Assembly (NCBI GenBank): GCA_002356435.2
Contig: AP018040.2
Location: 2,356,001-2,420,000 of the forward strand
Direction: 5' to 3'
Source of the DNA: Petrimonas sp. IBARAKI
Lineage (GTDB): Bacteria; Bacteroidota; Bacteroidia; Bacteroidales; Dysgonomonadaceae
Length of the DNA stretch: 64,000 nucleotides
Positions 1 through 8,934 of the stretch are shown here, in pieces. Numbering within the stretch: position 1 is the first letter of the stretch; every line of letters starts with the position of its first letter. The position numbers were made by a program, and so were the translations under genes. The notes beneath the pieces were generated by a model. That model had not been told where the DNA came from and searched no databases. It worked only from the letters and a program-made list of their open reading frames with translations.

Positions 1-1474
1 CATGTTCAACCCGGCAGTCTCCACCAACCTGAAAATCAACGAAAAGCTATCGGCATCGTTGAGCGGCGAATGGCTGTCCGCTAACGGTGAGTACCCGTAC
101 ATCTTGCATTACGGTGAGGCCGGAAGAGACAGCTCATCGGTAGAGAAACGCGAAAATACCGATGTGAAGAACCTCCGGCTGGAGGGTGCCCTGTTCGCCA
201 ACTTTTCCGATAAAAGCAGCGGAAACCTGCGCACCTACTACTACCAGTCGGAACGCGGACTGCCCGGAGCCACCATCCTCTACAACACGTCCGGCTTTTC
301 CAAACAACGGCTCCGGGACAACACCTTTTTCACGCAGGCACACTACCTCAACAACCTCTCCGGGCGGTGGGCCTTACAGGCAAATGCCAAGTATAACCAC
401 GGCTATGTGTATTACCTCGATCCGGAATTTTTAAATGCGGAAGGGAAACTGGAAAACAGGTACCGGCAAAACGAATTTTACGGATCGGTTTCTGCCCTGT
501 TCAGGGCGTTGGAGAACCTCTCGTTCTCGGCATCAACGGATGTCGTGATGAACAACATGTCGGCCAATCTACCGGATTTTGCCTACCCCACCCGCTACAC
601 CTCACTCTCGAGCCTTGCCGCGAAGTACGTCTCCGACCGGCTCCTGGCCACGGCCAGCCTGCTTTACACACAGACATCGGAGCACGTACGGTCGGGTACG
701 GCTGCAGACAACCGGCACAGGCTTTCCCCATACTCCAGCCTAACGTTCCAGCCTTTCGAAGCGATCGATTTCCGCCTGAGGGCGTTCTACAAAAATATTT
801 TCCGGCTACCCACCTTCAACGACCTGTATTATTCGCGCGTGGGGAAACGGGACCTGAAACCCGAAGATACGCATCAGTTCAACATAGGGTTCACTTATTC
901 TACGTCCGCGGGCGAACGGCTCCTGCTGCTGACAATGACCACAGATGCCTATTTCAACAAGATCAACAACAAGATTGTCGCCTACCCCAACCGGAACATC
1001 TTCGAGTGGAGCATGATGAACTTTGGCTCGGTGGAGATCTGCGGCGTGGACATTGCGCTGGAAAGTGCTTTTGCGCTTTCCTCCAAGGTAAAGCTGCTTG
1101 CCGGAAGTTCGTTCACCTTTCAGGATTCCCGAAACAAGTCCAACCCCGGCAGCCCAGCCTATAACCATCAATTGCCCTATACGCCCCGCTTCTCGGGTTC
1201 GGGCAGGGCTGTTGTGGAAACGCCCTGGCTAAACGCGGCTTACACGTTGCTGTGGTCGGGAACACGGTACACCTCGGCACAGAACATGCCGGAGAACAGG
1301 TTGAGCGGGTATGCCGATCACGGCATTTCGCTGTCGAAGAGTGTTGAGATAAAACACAACAGGATCGGCCTGTCGGTCGAGGCCCTCAACCTGGGAAACA
1401 AGAACTACGAGATCGTCCGCAACTTTCCGATGCCCGGACGGTCATTCAGGGGAACCATTTCCATAAACTTTTAA
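1..1474 (+). CDS. TonB-dependent outer-membrane receptor, BtuB-like (5' end outside window)
   Basis: This is the C-terminal part of an outer-membrane beta-barrel receptor that uses TonB energy to import a ligand. About 490 residues are visible, made of alternating aromatic/polar strands, with the barrel motif RLPTFNDLYYSRVG near residue 275 and a terminal beta-strand ending in Phe (GTISINF), as usual for barrel insertion. The plug domain and signal peptide are missing because the gene starts before the window; the Met at base 2 is probably internal. The next gene, 12 bp downstream, is a beta-propeller lipoprotein of the kind that partners BtuB in Bacteroidetes (BtuG), so vitamin B12 or another corrinoid is the likely ligand. 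The receptor class is clear; the ligand is an inference from context, and a siderophore or other receptor remains possible. Confidence 0.85.
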   Translation, partial: MFNPAVSTNLKINEKLSASLSGEWLSANGEYPYILHYGEAGRDSSSVEKRENTDVKNLRLEGALFANFSDKSSGNLRTYYYQSERGLPGATILYNTSGFSKQRLRDNTFFTQAHYLNNLSGRWALQANAKYNHGYVYYLDPEFLNAEGKLENRYRQNEFYGSVSALFRALENLSFSASTDVVMNNMSANLPDFAYPTRYTSLSSLAAKYVSDRLLATASLLYTQTSEHVRSGTAADNRHRLSPYSSLTFQPFEAIDFRLRAFYKNIFRLPTFNDLYYSRVGKRDLKPEDTHQFNIGFTYSTSAGERLLLLTMTTDAYFNKINNKIVAYPNRNIFEWSMMNFGSVEICGVDIALESAFALSSKVKLLAGSSFTFQDSRNKSNPGSPAYNHQLPYTPRFSGSGRAVVETPWLNAAYTLLWSGTRYTSAQNMPENRLSGYADHGISLSKSVEIKHNRIGLSVEALNLGNKNYEIVRNFPMPGRSFRGTISINF

Positions 1475-1486
1475 ATATTTAAATAA

Positions 1487-2563
1487 ATGAAGAAGTATTT
1501 TGTATTTATTCTGCTGCTCACAACTGCGTTTTTTACGGCCTGCACGCCCGAGACCGTTATCGATGAAACTGAACTTCCGGCAAAGGAAGCCAAGCGTATT
1601 CTGATCCTTTCCGAAGGATTTTACGGAGACAACAGCGCGTCGCTTGCGCATTACGACTTTGATAAACAGGTATTGACCAAGGATTATTTCACGTCTGTCA
1701 ACCAAAGGGGTTTGGGCGACACAGCCAACGACGCCATCCGGTACGGAGCCAAAATCTACGTTGTGGTCAACTCGTCCAGCACCGTTGAGGTGATTGCCGC
1801 TAACACGGGGAAATCACTGAAACAGATCCCGATGAAAACCGCTACTAACCAGGCAAAGCAACCCCGGTATGCCGCGGCTTACGGAGGAAAAGTGTATGTC
1901 ACTTCACACGATGACACCGTCACCCGCATCGACACCACAACGCTGAGCATAGACGGTTCGGTGCAGGTGGGAGCAGATCCCGAAGGCATCTGTATCGCCA
2001 ACAACAACATTTACGTGGCAAACTCGGGAGGGATGAATTTTCCCAACTACGACAAAACCGTTAGCGTAATCGACCTGAAGAGCTTTATGGAAACGAAAAA
2101 GATTGAGGTCGGTTTAAATCCCAAAAGGGTCTATGCCGATAAGGAAGGCGACGTTTATGTGTACTCGGTAGGCAACTATACAACGGTGCCGGCAACGTTT
2201 CAAAAGATCACCCCAAAAGGCGAGGTAGCCGCTTTTGATGAAGTGAAGAACATAATGGATTTCACCCTGTCCGGCGACAAGGCATTTATCTATTACAAGG
2301 ATTACGCCACCTCTGAAACCGTGGTTTCTGTTTTTGACTGCCTGAACGACAAGCTACTCACCGGCAAGCTCATTGCCGACAAATCGATAGCTATTCCTTA
2401 CTCCATTACCGTAAACCCCTTTAACGGCGATATTTACCTGACCGACGCCGTTGAATACGTGAAGATATTGGGAAATGTCTACTGCTACGACAAAACAGGA
2501 AAACGTAAGTTCACGCTCGAGAACCCGGGTTACCTGCCTAACAGGGTGCTGTTTCTGAACTAA
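1487..2563 (+). CDS. Surface beta-propeller lipoprotein (YncE/DUF5074-like; candidate BtuG)
   Basis: A 358-residue protein with a lipoprotein leader (hydrophobic run, then TACTP, with Cys 19 as the lipidation site). The body holds repeated YVTN-type propeller blades, such as YVTSHDDTVTRID and IYVANSGG, spaced about 45 residues apart, which fits a seven-bladed propeller. In Bacteroides, proteins of this type (BtuG) sit on the BtuB receptor and capture cobalamin with very high affinity. Here the gene lies 12 bp after the receptor gene on the same strand and is surely co-transcribed with it. The propeller fold and lipoprotein nature are seen directly; the cobalamin role rests on family and context. 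The gene ends 3 bp from the convergent stop of the next gene. Confidence 0.75.
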   Translation: MKKYFVFILLLTTAFFTACTPETVIDETELPAKEAKRILILSEGFYGDNSASLAHYDFDKQVLTKDYFTSVNQRGLGDTANDAIRYGAKIYVVVNSSSTVEVIAANTGKSLKQIPMKTATNQAKQPRYAAAYGGKVYVTSHDDTVTRIDTTTLSIDGSVQVGADPEGICIANNNIYVANSGGMNFPNYDKTVSVIDLKSFMETKKIEVGLNPKRVYADKEGDVYVYSVGNYTTVPATFQKITPKGEVAAFDEVKNIMDFTLSGDKAFIYYKDYATSETVVSVFDCLNDKLLTGKLIADKSIAIPYSITVNPFNGDIYLTDAVEYVKILGNVYCYDKTGKRKFTLENPGYLPNRVLFLN

Positions 2564-2566
2564 CGG

Positions 2567-2968
2567 TTACCGGCTCCGGACGTTTGTGTCATAATCCACA
2601 GCGTCCCGGCTGCCGTTACCGGAAAACGAATTTTTCCTCCGCAGCAGGAAGAATTCCCGATTGTCTTTTTCGCTGCGCATGATCTCAAATAGTTCGAAAC
2701 CGTTGCGGCTCATCAGGTTAAGCACAGCAAGCATTCCGTTGAACGACATCGGACGGCGGCGTTCATCAGTTATCTGCGGCGTTCTACCGCCCTGCCCATA
2801 GTCTACCCGCACCGTGATCTTCGATGTCAGGATCGGGCCCGAATCCGACCAGATCATGACGTAGTCCGCGTCAATATCGCTTATGGCTACTTCATTCACG
2901 TACTGTGCTTCGACAAACGATACGCTGCCGATAAGAAAAAGTGTCAGTAGGAAAAGTTTTGATTTCAT
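2567..2968 (-). CDS. Small secreted protein of unknown function
   Basis: A 133-residue protein beginning with a clear signal peptide (MKSKLFLLTLFLIGSVSFVEA, cleavage probably after VEA). The mature part contains a region like ITVRVDYGQGGRTPQITDERR and then MNLMSRNGFELFEIMRSEKDNREFFLLRRK-like charged sequence; no family was recognised. A -7 element reading TACTTTTG on the minus strand lies at 3031-3038, 63 bp upstream of the start, which supports expression. It converges on the propeller gene with a 3-bp gap and no visible terminator between them. Periplasmic or exported location is inferred from the leader only. Confidence 0.65.
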   Translation of the reverse strand: MKSKLFLLTLFLIGSVSFVEAQYVNEVAISDIDADYVMIWSDSGPILTSKITVRVDYGQGGRTPQITDERRRPMSFNGMLAVLNLMSRNGFELFEIMRSEKDNREFFLLRRKNSFSGNGSRDAVDYDTNVRSR

Positions 2969-3030
2969 GTCCGTAATAATTAAAATGATCAGGGCCGGGA
3001 ATCAATGGGTTAAGCCGGCCGTTCCAGAAA

Positions 3031-3038
3031 CAAAAGTA
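3031..3038 (-). promoter_or_regulatory. -7 promoter element for the small secreted protein
   Basis: On the minus strand the bases read TACTTTTG, a match to the Bacteroidetes -7 consensus TAnnTTTG, 63 bp before the start codon at 2968. No clear -33 TTG was seen at the expected distance. Confidence 0.4.
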
Positions 3039-3127
3039 AACAAAAAAACAATACGTTAAACCGGAACTGCTTTGAGGGGATCCCGCATTTTTTATCCTAA
3101 AAGTTAACATTCTTTTAAAAAAAAATT

Positions 3128-3135
3128 TATCTTTG
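3128..3135 (+). promoter_or_regulatory. -7 promoter element for the M23 peptidase gene
   Basis: TATCTTTG matches TAnnTTTG. Transcription would start near 3142, only 2 bp before the ATG at 3144, so the ATG at 3168 is the more likely start codon of the downstream gene. Confidence 0.5.
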
Positions 3136-3167
3136 CAATATCGTTGTGCTATTTCCGGAAAATCAAC

Positions 3168-3992
3168 ATGCGTAGTCACAAAACATCCATTCTGATTATC
3201 AATACCGAGGGAAAAAGAAACAAAACCCTTCTTGTTCCAACCAGGATACTTCTGCACTGGAAAAAATACGCAGCCGTAGCGGTGCTTGTGGTGCTTTGCC
3301 TCATTGCCGCCCTGGGGGTGACGGTGTTTCACAAAACAAGCAAAATCTACCAACATGAGATCGCCAAGGCAGACAAGATCAAGAGCCTCGTTGACGTCCC
3401 CAAAGCGCAACAGACCTTCCAGTCGATCGATGAAAGTATTTTCCGTATAAACGAACTGCTGAAATCGAGGGGGCTGGTCCAGATGGAGGTTGAGAACCTG
3501 GGCGGCCCGGAAAACGTAGAAGTGGTAAAAATAAACGAGCTGGCGGACTTTTACAGGGAGCAGCTCGATAACCTGGAGAAGACACTGAAGAATGTTCCCA
3601 TCGGGAACCCCACCCCATCCGACAAGATCATTTCATCCTACGGTTACAGAAGGAACCCGTTCACCGGCCGCGGTGCAGAGTATCATTCCGGGATCGACAT
3701 CAAGGGCGAAAGGGGTACTCCGGTTAAAACAACGGCAAACGGCAAGGTAGAAGTTGCGGGATGGTACGGAGGATACGGAAAATGCGTGATTGTAAAACAC
3801 GAAAACAAGCTGAAAACGCTGTACGGCCATTTATCGGAGATAACCGTCCGCGAAGGCGATGAGATAGAGAGCGGACAGGTTATCGGCAGACTCGGGAGCA
3901 CGGGGCGAAGCTCAGGCCCCCACCTGCATTACGAGATCATAAAAGACGACGAGAAAGTGAACCCGGGCGACTACATTAATTTTCACGAATGA
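3168..3992 (+). CDS. M23 family metallopeptidase (membrane-anchored peptidoglycan hydrolase)
   Basis: The product is a LytM/M23 zinc endopeptidase that cuts peptide cross-links in peptidoglycan. From the chosen start it has 274 residues: a short cytoplasmic N-terminus, one membrane helix (VAVLVVLCLIAALGVTV, about residues 32-50), a coiled-coil-like stretch, then the catalytic domain. The domain shows the zinc ligands in YHSGIDIKG (H and D) and the HLHYEI motif near the end. The start at 3168 is preferred over 3144 because of the promoter position. The next gene, a bactofilin, begins 7 bp downstream. Pairs of M23 peptidase and bactofilin act together in cell-shape control in several bacteria, where the bactofilin positions the enzyme. 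Substrate specificity cannot be read from sequence. Confidence 0.9.
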   Translation: MRSHKTSILIINTEGKRNKTLLVPTRILLHWKKYAAVAVLVVLCLIAALGVTVFHKTSKIYQHEIAKADKIKSLVDVPKAQQTFQSIDESIFRINELLKSRGLVQMEVENLGGPENVEVVKINELADFYREQLDNLEKTLKNVPIGNPTPSDKIISSYGYRRNPFTGRGAEYHSGIDIKGERGTPVKTTANGKVEVAGWYGGYGKCVIVKHENKLKTLYGHLSEITVREGDEIESGQVIGRLGSTGRSSGPHLHYEIIKDDEKVNPGDYINFHE

Positions 3993-3999
3993 ATATCCG

Positions 4000-4413
4000 A
4001 TGAGAAACAGCAAAAGCAAAAGCAAAAGCGATCATTCCATTGAGTCACAACCGATAGACACGGTGATTGGCACGGATATCCTGTTCAAGGGAGACATACG
4101 GGGGGAAAGCATCATCCGCGTCGATGGAACCGTGGAGGGCAACCTCTCCCTGTCGAAAGGCATTGTTGTTGGGGAAAAAGCCAAGGTGACCGGAAACCTG
4201 AAAAGCGACCGCATCATCATCTACGGAAGCATTTCCGGCGACATCGAATGCAAAGAGTTGAACATCAAAAGCTCGGGAACCGTGAACGGCAACATCCAGG
4301 CAGACAATGTTGAAATAGAAATGGGAGGAAAGTACAACGGAAATCTATCCATGCAACCCTCTCCCCCCCTTCATCGGCAAAAGACAAAGAAAACCGCTGA
4401 ATCCAACGGTTAG
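4000..4413 (+). CDS. Bactofilin (polymer-forming cytoskeletal protein)
   Basis: A 137-residue bactofilin. After a polar, Ser/Lys-rich head come the right-handed beta-helix repeats typical of the family ([65 protein letters not shown]), one turn about every 17-18 residues, ending with a short Pro/Lys-rich tail. Bactofilins polymerise without nucleotide into filaments under the membrane and serve as scaffolds for wall enzymes. It is translationally close to the M23 peptidase gene (7 bp), so the two probably work together in local wall remodelling. Its stop codon overlaps the convergent lepA stop by 4 bp. Confidence 0.9.
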   Translation: MRNSKSKSKSDHSIESQPIDTVIGTDILFKGDIRGESIIRVDGTVEGNLSLSKGIVVGEKAKVTGNLKSDRIIIYGSISGDIECKELNIKSSGTVNGNIQADNVEIEMGGKYNGNLSMQPSPPLHRQKTKKTAESNG

Positions 4414-6197
4414 TCGAGCTTCAGTACCGCTAAAAACGCTTTTTGCGGAACTTCCACGTTACCTACCTGCTTCATGCGCTTCTTCCCTTCCTTTTGTTTT
4501 TCGAGCAGCTTGCGCTTACGGGAGATGTCCCCACCGTAGCACTTGGCCGTTACATCTTTCCGGACTGCCTTTACAGTCTCCCGGGCAATAATCTTGGCCC
4601 CGATCGCCGCCTGTATGGCGATATCGAACTGCTGTCGGGGGATCAGTTCTTTCAGCTTCTCACACATCCTGCGTCCGAAAGATTGTGCGTTGTCGGCATG
4701 GGTGAGTGTGGAAAGTGCATCCACCGGCTCTCCGTTGAGCAGGATATCGAGCTTCACCAGTTTCGAAGGCCGGAAATCGTGGATGTGGTAATCGAACGAC
4801 GCATACCCTTTGGAGATGCTCTTCAGCTTATCGTAAAAATCGATAACGATCTCTCCCAGCGGCAAGTCGAAAATAATCTCCACCCGGTCTCCCGAAATGT
4901 ACTCCTGCTTGATGAGGATACCCCGCTTGCCCAGGCACAGGGTCATGATCGGGCCGATGTATGTCGTGCTTGTAATGATGGACGAACGGATATAAGGCTC
5001 GTCGATATGGTCGATCAGTGTGGGATCGGGCAATCCGGCGGGGTTGTGCACCTCCTTCATGTTGCCTTTCTTGTCGTACACCTTGTACGAAACGTTGGGA
5101 ACGGTGGTGATCACGTCCATATCGAACTCGCGCTCCAGCCGCTCCTGAATGATTTCCATGTGCAGCAATCCGAGAAAACCGCAGCGGAAACCGAATCCCA
5201 GGGCCACCGACGATTCGGGTTGGAAAGTGAGCGAAGCATCATTCAGCTGCAACTTTTCCAGCGATGCCCGCAAGTTTTCAAACTCCTCGCTTTCGATGGG
5301 GTAAACACCGGCAAAAACCATTGGCTTCACCTCTTCGAAGCCGGCGATGGCTTTGTCGCAGGGGTTCTTCACGTGCGTGATGGTGTCCCCCACCTTTACC
5401 TCTTTCGACGTTTTAATTCCCGAGATGATATACCCCACGTTGCCGCATTCAACCCGCTGGCGGGGGTCCATGCCAAGGCGAAGGATACCCACCTCGTCGG
5501 CATCGTACTCTTTCCCGGTATTTACGAACTTCACCAGGTCACCTTTGGCAATGCTGCCGTTCATGATTTTGAAGTACGCAATGATTCCCCGGAACGGATT
5601 AAAAACCGAATCGAAGATCAAAGCCTGTAGTGGAGCATCGGGGTCGCCTGTTGGCGCGGGAACACGTTCGATAACGGCCGCCAGAATCTCTTCAATGCCG
5701 ACTCCCGTTTTTCCGCTTGCGCGAAGGATATCGGTACGCGGGCAGCCGAGCAACTCCACGATCTGATCTTCCACCTCATCGGGCATTGCACTCTCCAGGT
5801 CAATCTTATTGATGATGGGAATAATCTCCAGATCATGCTCAATGGCCATGTAGACGTTGGAGATGGTTTGCGCCTGGATTCCCTGGGCAGCGTCCACAAT
5901 GAGCAAAGCGCCTTCGCAGGCGGCGATGGATCGGGACACCTCGTACGAAAAGTCCACGTGTCCCGGAGTATCAATCAGGTTCAATGTATATTTTTCACCA
6001 CCATACTCGTAAATCATCTGAACGGCGGTACTCTTTATCGTGATGCCGCGCTCGCGTTCCAAATCCATGCTGTCGAGCACCTGCGCCTGCAGGTCCTTGC
6101 TATCGATGGTTTTGGTAAACTCGAGCAACCGGTCGGCCAGGGTACTTTTCCCGTGATCGATATGAGCGATGATACAAAAATTACGTATATTCTTCAT
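4410..6197 (-). CDS. lepA: Elongation factor 4 (LepA), ribosome back-translocating GTPase
   Basis: A 595-residue translational GTPase, normal length for LepA. The G domain shows G1 AHIDHGKST, switch region [10 protein letters not shown]3 DTPGHVDF and G4 NKIDL; the family-specific C-terminal domain is present ([21 protein letters not shown]). LepA acts on stalled or mistranslocated ribosomes and in 30S assembly. The gene follows asnS with a 14-bp gap on the same strand and is probably co-transcribed with it. Long open frames on the opposite strand here are codon-bias shadows. Confidence 0.97.
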   Translation of the reverse strand: MKNIRNFCIIAHIDHGKSTLADRLLEFTKTIDSKDLQAQVLDSMDLERERGITIKSTAVQMIYEYGGEKYTLNLIDTPGHVDFSYEVSRSIAACEGALLIVDAAQGIQAQTISNVYMAIEHDLEIIPIINKIDLESAMPDEVEDQIVELLGCPRTDILRASGKTGVGIEEILAAVIERVPAPTGDPDAPLQALIFDSVFNPFRGIIAYFKIMNGSIAKGDLVKFVNTGKEYDADEVGILRLGMDPRQRVECGNVGYIISGIKTSKEVKVGDTITHVKNPCDKAIAGFEEVKPMVFAGVYPIESEEFENLRASLEKLQLNDASLTFQPESSVALGFGFRCGFLGLLHMEIIQERLEREFDMDVITTVPNVSYKVYDKKGNMKEVHNPAGLPDPTLIDHIDEPYIRSSIITSTTYIGPIMTLCLGKRGILIKQEYISGDRVEIIFDLPLGEIVIDFYDKLKSISKGYASFDYHIHDFRPSKLVKLDILLNGEPVDALSTLTHADNAQSFGRRMCEKLKELIPRQQFDIAIQAAIGAKIIARETVKAVRKDVTAKCYGGDISRKRKLLEKQKEGKKRMKQVGNVEVPQKAFLAVLKLD

Positions 6198-6211
6198 TTA
6201 AAAACCTATTC

Positions 6212-7609
6212 TTAAAAATCTGCGTTATTGGGTGTTCTCGGGAACGGGATCACGTCGCGGATGTTTGTCATGCCGGTAACGAAAAGCATCAGCCTTTCAA
6301 AGCCGAGGCCAAAGCCGGCGTGCGGTGCCGTGCCGAATTTACGGATCTCCAGGTACCACCAGATCGGGTCGATGTGCATGTCTATTTCTTTTACACGCTG
6401 CATGAGCTTGTCGTAGTTCTCTTCACGTTCAGACCCGCCGATGATCTCACCTATTTTCGGGAAAAGGACATCCATGGCCCGGACAGTTTTACCGTCATCG
6501 TTCTGTTTCATGTAGAACGATTTTATCTCCTTGGGATAATCGGTAAGGATCACCGGGCACTTGAAATGTTTTTCCACCAGGTAACGTTCGTGCTCCGACT
6601 GCAGGTCGGCTCCCCAGTACACGGGAAACTCAAAGGAGTGGCCCGATTCTTCGAGGATCTTCACACCCTCGGTGTAGGTAAGGCGTACAAAATCGTTGTT
6701 CACCACAAAGTTCAGGCGGTCTATCAATTCGTTGTCATACATCTTTGCCAGAAACTCGATATCTTCCATGCAGTTATCCAGCGCGTACCGGATAAGGTAT
6801 TTCAGGAAATCCTCTGCCAGGTTCATGTTATCGGTATTGTCGTTGAACGCCACTTCGGGTTCAATCATCCAGAACTCGGCCAGGTGTCGCGGTGTATTGG
6901 AGTTTTCGGCACGGAAAGTGGGCCCAAACGTATAAATGGCACCGAGCGCCATCGCACCGAGCTCGCCTTCGAGCTGTCCGGAAACCGTCAAGTTCGTTTG
7001 CCTGCCGAAAAAATCCTGCGAATAATCAATTTTTCCTTCCTCCGTCCTGGGCACATTGTTCATATCCAATGTGGTCACCTCGAACATGGAGCCGGCACCC
7101 TCGGCATCGGAAGCCGTGATGACGGGCGTGTGGAAATAGTAGAATCCCCGGTCGTTGAAGAACTTGTGAATGGCATACGACATGTGGTGACGCATGCGAA
7201 AAATGGCTCCAAACGTGTTTGTCCTCGGGCGCAGGTAAGCGATCTCCCGCAGGAACTCCAGCGAGTGACCCTTCTTCTGCAGCGGATACGTTGCCGGATC
7301 TGCCGTTCCGTAGATTTCAATCCCGGTTGCCTGGATCTCCACAGACTGTCCCTGTCCCTGCGATTCCACCAGCTTGCCGTTCACATTCAGGCAGGCCCCG
7401 GTGGTGATGGGTTTAAGATACTCTTCACCAAACTGGGCTATATCTATGACTACCTGTATATTATTTATGGTCGTCCCATCATTTAACGCTACAAAGCTCA
7501 CATTTTTATTTCCGCGGCGGGTACGCACCCATCCCTTTACATTTACTTCTGTTCCGGTTTGCGCCGATTTTAACGCATCGGCAATCGTTGTTCTTTTCAG
7601 TTGTTTCAT
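6212..7609 (-). CDS. asnS: Asparaginyl-tRNA synthetase
   Basis: A class II aminoacyl-tRNA synthetase of 465 residues that charges tRNA-Asn. It has an N-terminal OB-fold anticodon-binding domain ([22 protein letters not shown]) and the class II core with motif 2 ([21 protein letters not shown] region) and motif 3 ([15 protein letters not shown]). A longer frame starts at 7645, but the ATG at 7609 is preceded by a strong ribosome binding site (AGGAG, 6 bp away) and matches the family's usual N-terminus, so 7609 is chosen. It lies between rluB-like and lepA genes on the same strand. Confidence 0.97.
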   Translation of the reverse strand: MKQLKRTTIADALKSAQTGTEVNVKGWVRTRRGNKNVSFVALNDGTTINNIQVVIDIAQFGEEYLKPITTGACLNVNGKLVESQGQGQSVEIQATGIEIYGTADPATYPLQKKGHSLEFLREIAYLRPRTNTFGAIFRMRHHMSYAIHKFFNDRGFYYFHTPVITASDAEGAGSMFEVTTLDMNNVPRTEEGKIDYSQDFFGRQTNLTVSGQLEGELGAMALGAIYTFGPTFRAENSNTPRHLAEFWMIEPEVAFNDNTDNMNLAEDFLKYLIRYALDNCMEDIEFLAKMYDNELIDRLNFVVNNDFVRLTYTEGVKILEESGHSFEFPVYWGADLQSEHERYLVEKHFKCPVILTDYPKEIKSFYMKQNDDGKTVRAMDVLFPKIGEIIGGSEREENYDKLMQRVKEIDMHIDPIWWYLEIRKFGTAPHAGFGLGFERLMLFVTGMTNIRDVIPFPRTPNNADF

Positions 7610-7683
7610 ATTACTCCTAATCCCTTGTATCCTCGTCAGATTCAAGGGAATATAATTTAAATATTCGTTTTACAGATATCTCC

Positions 7684-7717
7684 CCGCCATCCGGCGGACC
7701 GGCCTGCAGGAGGCCGG
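7684..7717 (-). terminator. Two adjacent GC-rich hairpins downstream of the pseudouridine synthase gene
   Basis: Two perfect stems sit just after the stop codon at 7721: CCGGCCT/AGGCCGG with a 5-base loop (7699-7717) and CCGCC/GGCGG (7684-7697). On the minus strand no run of T follows, so this may slow or end transcription, or be a repeated intergenic element. It separates the upstream gene from asnS. Confidence 0.4.
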
Positions 7718-7720
7718 GAG

Positions 7721-8827
7721 CTAATCAAATGCACCCATCCTCAGCATGTTCACCTCTTTTTCCGACAAGTAACGCCATTTTCCGCGCGACAGGTTTTTCT
7801 TTGTCAGTCCGGCAAAGTACACCCGGTCGAGCTTCAGCACCCGGTACCCCAGCTTTTCAAAAATACGGCGTACAACGCGGTTTTTTCCCGAGTGGATCTC
7901 GATGCCTATCTGGCTCAGGTCCTCTTCGGTAACGTAGCTGATGGCGTCAGCATGGATTTCACCGTCCTCCAGTTCAATACCGTCGGCGATAGCTTGCATA
8001 TGCTCCATAGCCACGGGTTTATCCAACCATACCTGATAAATTTTACGTTTCTCGTACTTGGGGTGCGTCAGTTTCGATGCCAGGTCGCCGTCGTTTGTCA
8101 GCAGCAGTACTCCGGTGGTAGCCCTGTCGAGGCGGCCAACAGGATAAATCCGCTCTTTGCAGGCAGCTTTCACCAGGTCCATGACCGTTTTCCGGTTCTC
8201 GGGATCATCGGTAGTGGTGACAAAACCCTTGGGTTTGTTCAGCAGCACGTAAACCTTGCTTTCCAGCGATACTACCTGGTCGTTGAACATCACCTCGTCG
8301 GCACGGGTGATCTTTGTGCCCAGCTCGGTAACCACCTCGCCGTTCACCTTCACAACTCCAGCCTGGATAAACTCATCGGCCTCACGGCGCGAGCAAACTC
8401 CGGCATTGGCCAGGTATTTGTTGAGACGGATCGGTGCTGTTGGATCGGCATTTTCCTTGTATTTGATCTGCTTGAAGATTTTCTTCTTCTTCACCAGCTT
8501 TTTCGGTCCCTGGTTCACAGGTTGTGCGTTACGGGGCCTTCCCGGCGCGTTGCCGTAAGCGTTATAATTTCTTTCACCTCCTCCGCCATGGGCACCCGAA
8601 GAGACTCTCTCCCCCACTCTCGGACGGCGTTTTTTGCTACCTTCAGGGCTATTGGGGTTGCTTTCATAGTTTCTGTTGTAATTTTCTTCATACGATGGGC
8701 GATAGTTACCATCTTCCCGCTGTGGTCTTCTTTCTACGTTGTAATTTCTGTTTGAAGAAGAGTGTCTCTCATTGTTCGCGTTGCCATAACTCCGGCTGGG
8801 TCGCGAATCGTTGTTGTTCGTTGCCAT
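7721..8827 (-). CDS. RluB-type 23S rRNA pseudouridine synthase with long disordered N-terminus
   Basis: A 368-residue enzyme that converts a specific uridine in rRNA to pseudouridine. Residues 1-115 are low-complexity and rich in Asn, Arg, Ser and Gly (NNERHSSSNRNYNVERR), typical of Bacteroidetes versions. Then come an S4 RNA-binding domain (RLNKYLANAGVCSRREADEFI, about 136-195) and the catalytic domain with the RsuA/RluB signature GRLDRATTGVLLLTNDGDLA, whose first Asp is the catalytic residue. The family (RsuA/RluB/E/F) is certain; RluB, modifying helix 89 of 23S rRNA, is the usual assignment in this phylum but is not proven here. Confidence 0.88.
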   Translation of the reverse strand: MATNNNDSRPSRSYGNANNERHSSSNRNYNVERRPQREDGNYRPSYEENYNRNYESNPNSPEGSKKRRPRVGERVSSGAHGGGGERNYNAYGNAPGRPRNAQPVNQGPKKLVKKKKIFKQIKYKENADPTAPIRLNKYLANAGVCSRREADEFIQAGVVKVNGEVVTELGTKITRADEVMFNDQVVSLESKVYVLLNKPKGFVTTTDDPENRKTVMDLVKAACKERIYPVGRLDRATTGVLLLTNDGDLASKLTHPKYEKRKIYQVWLDKPVAMEHMQAIADGIELEDGEIHADAISYVTEEDLSQIGIEIHSGKNRVVRRIFEKLGYRVLKLDRVYFAGLTKKNLSRGKWRYLSEKEVNMLRMGAFD

Positions 8828-8934
8828 TTTTCTTTTTTAAATTTTAATTTTCAATAACCTCACGGTTTCCTTTTAAACAATACCTAAAACTTTTTCGTTT
8901 CCATGTTCCTTGCAGAAAAAAGTCTTTCTGTCAA

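Noticed and set aside
4443-5630. 395-codon frame on the plus strand opposite lepA
   Set aside because: It lies wholly antisense to an unmistakable lepA, has no recognisable domain and is a codon-bias shadow.
6320-7486. 388-codon frame on the plus strand opposite asnS
   Set aside because: Antisense to asnS, no domain, no ribosome binding site; a shadow.
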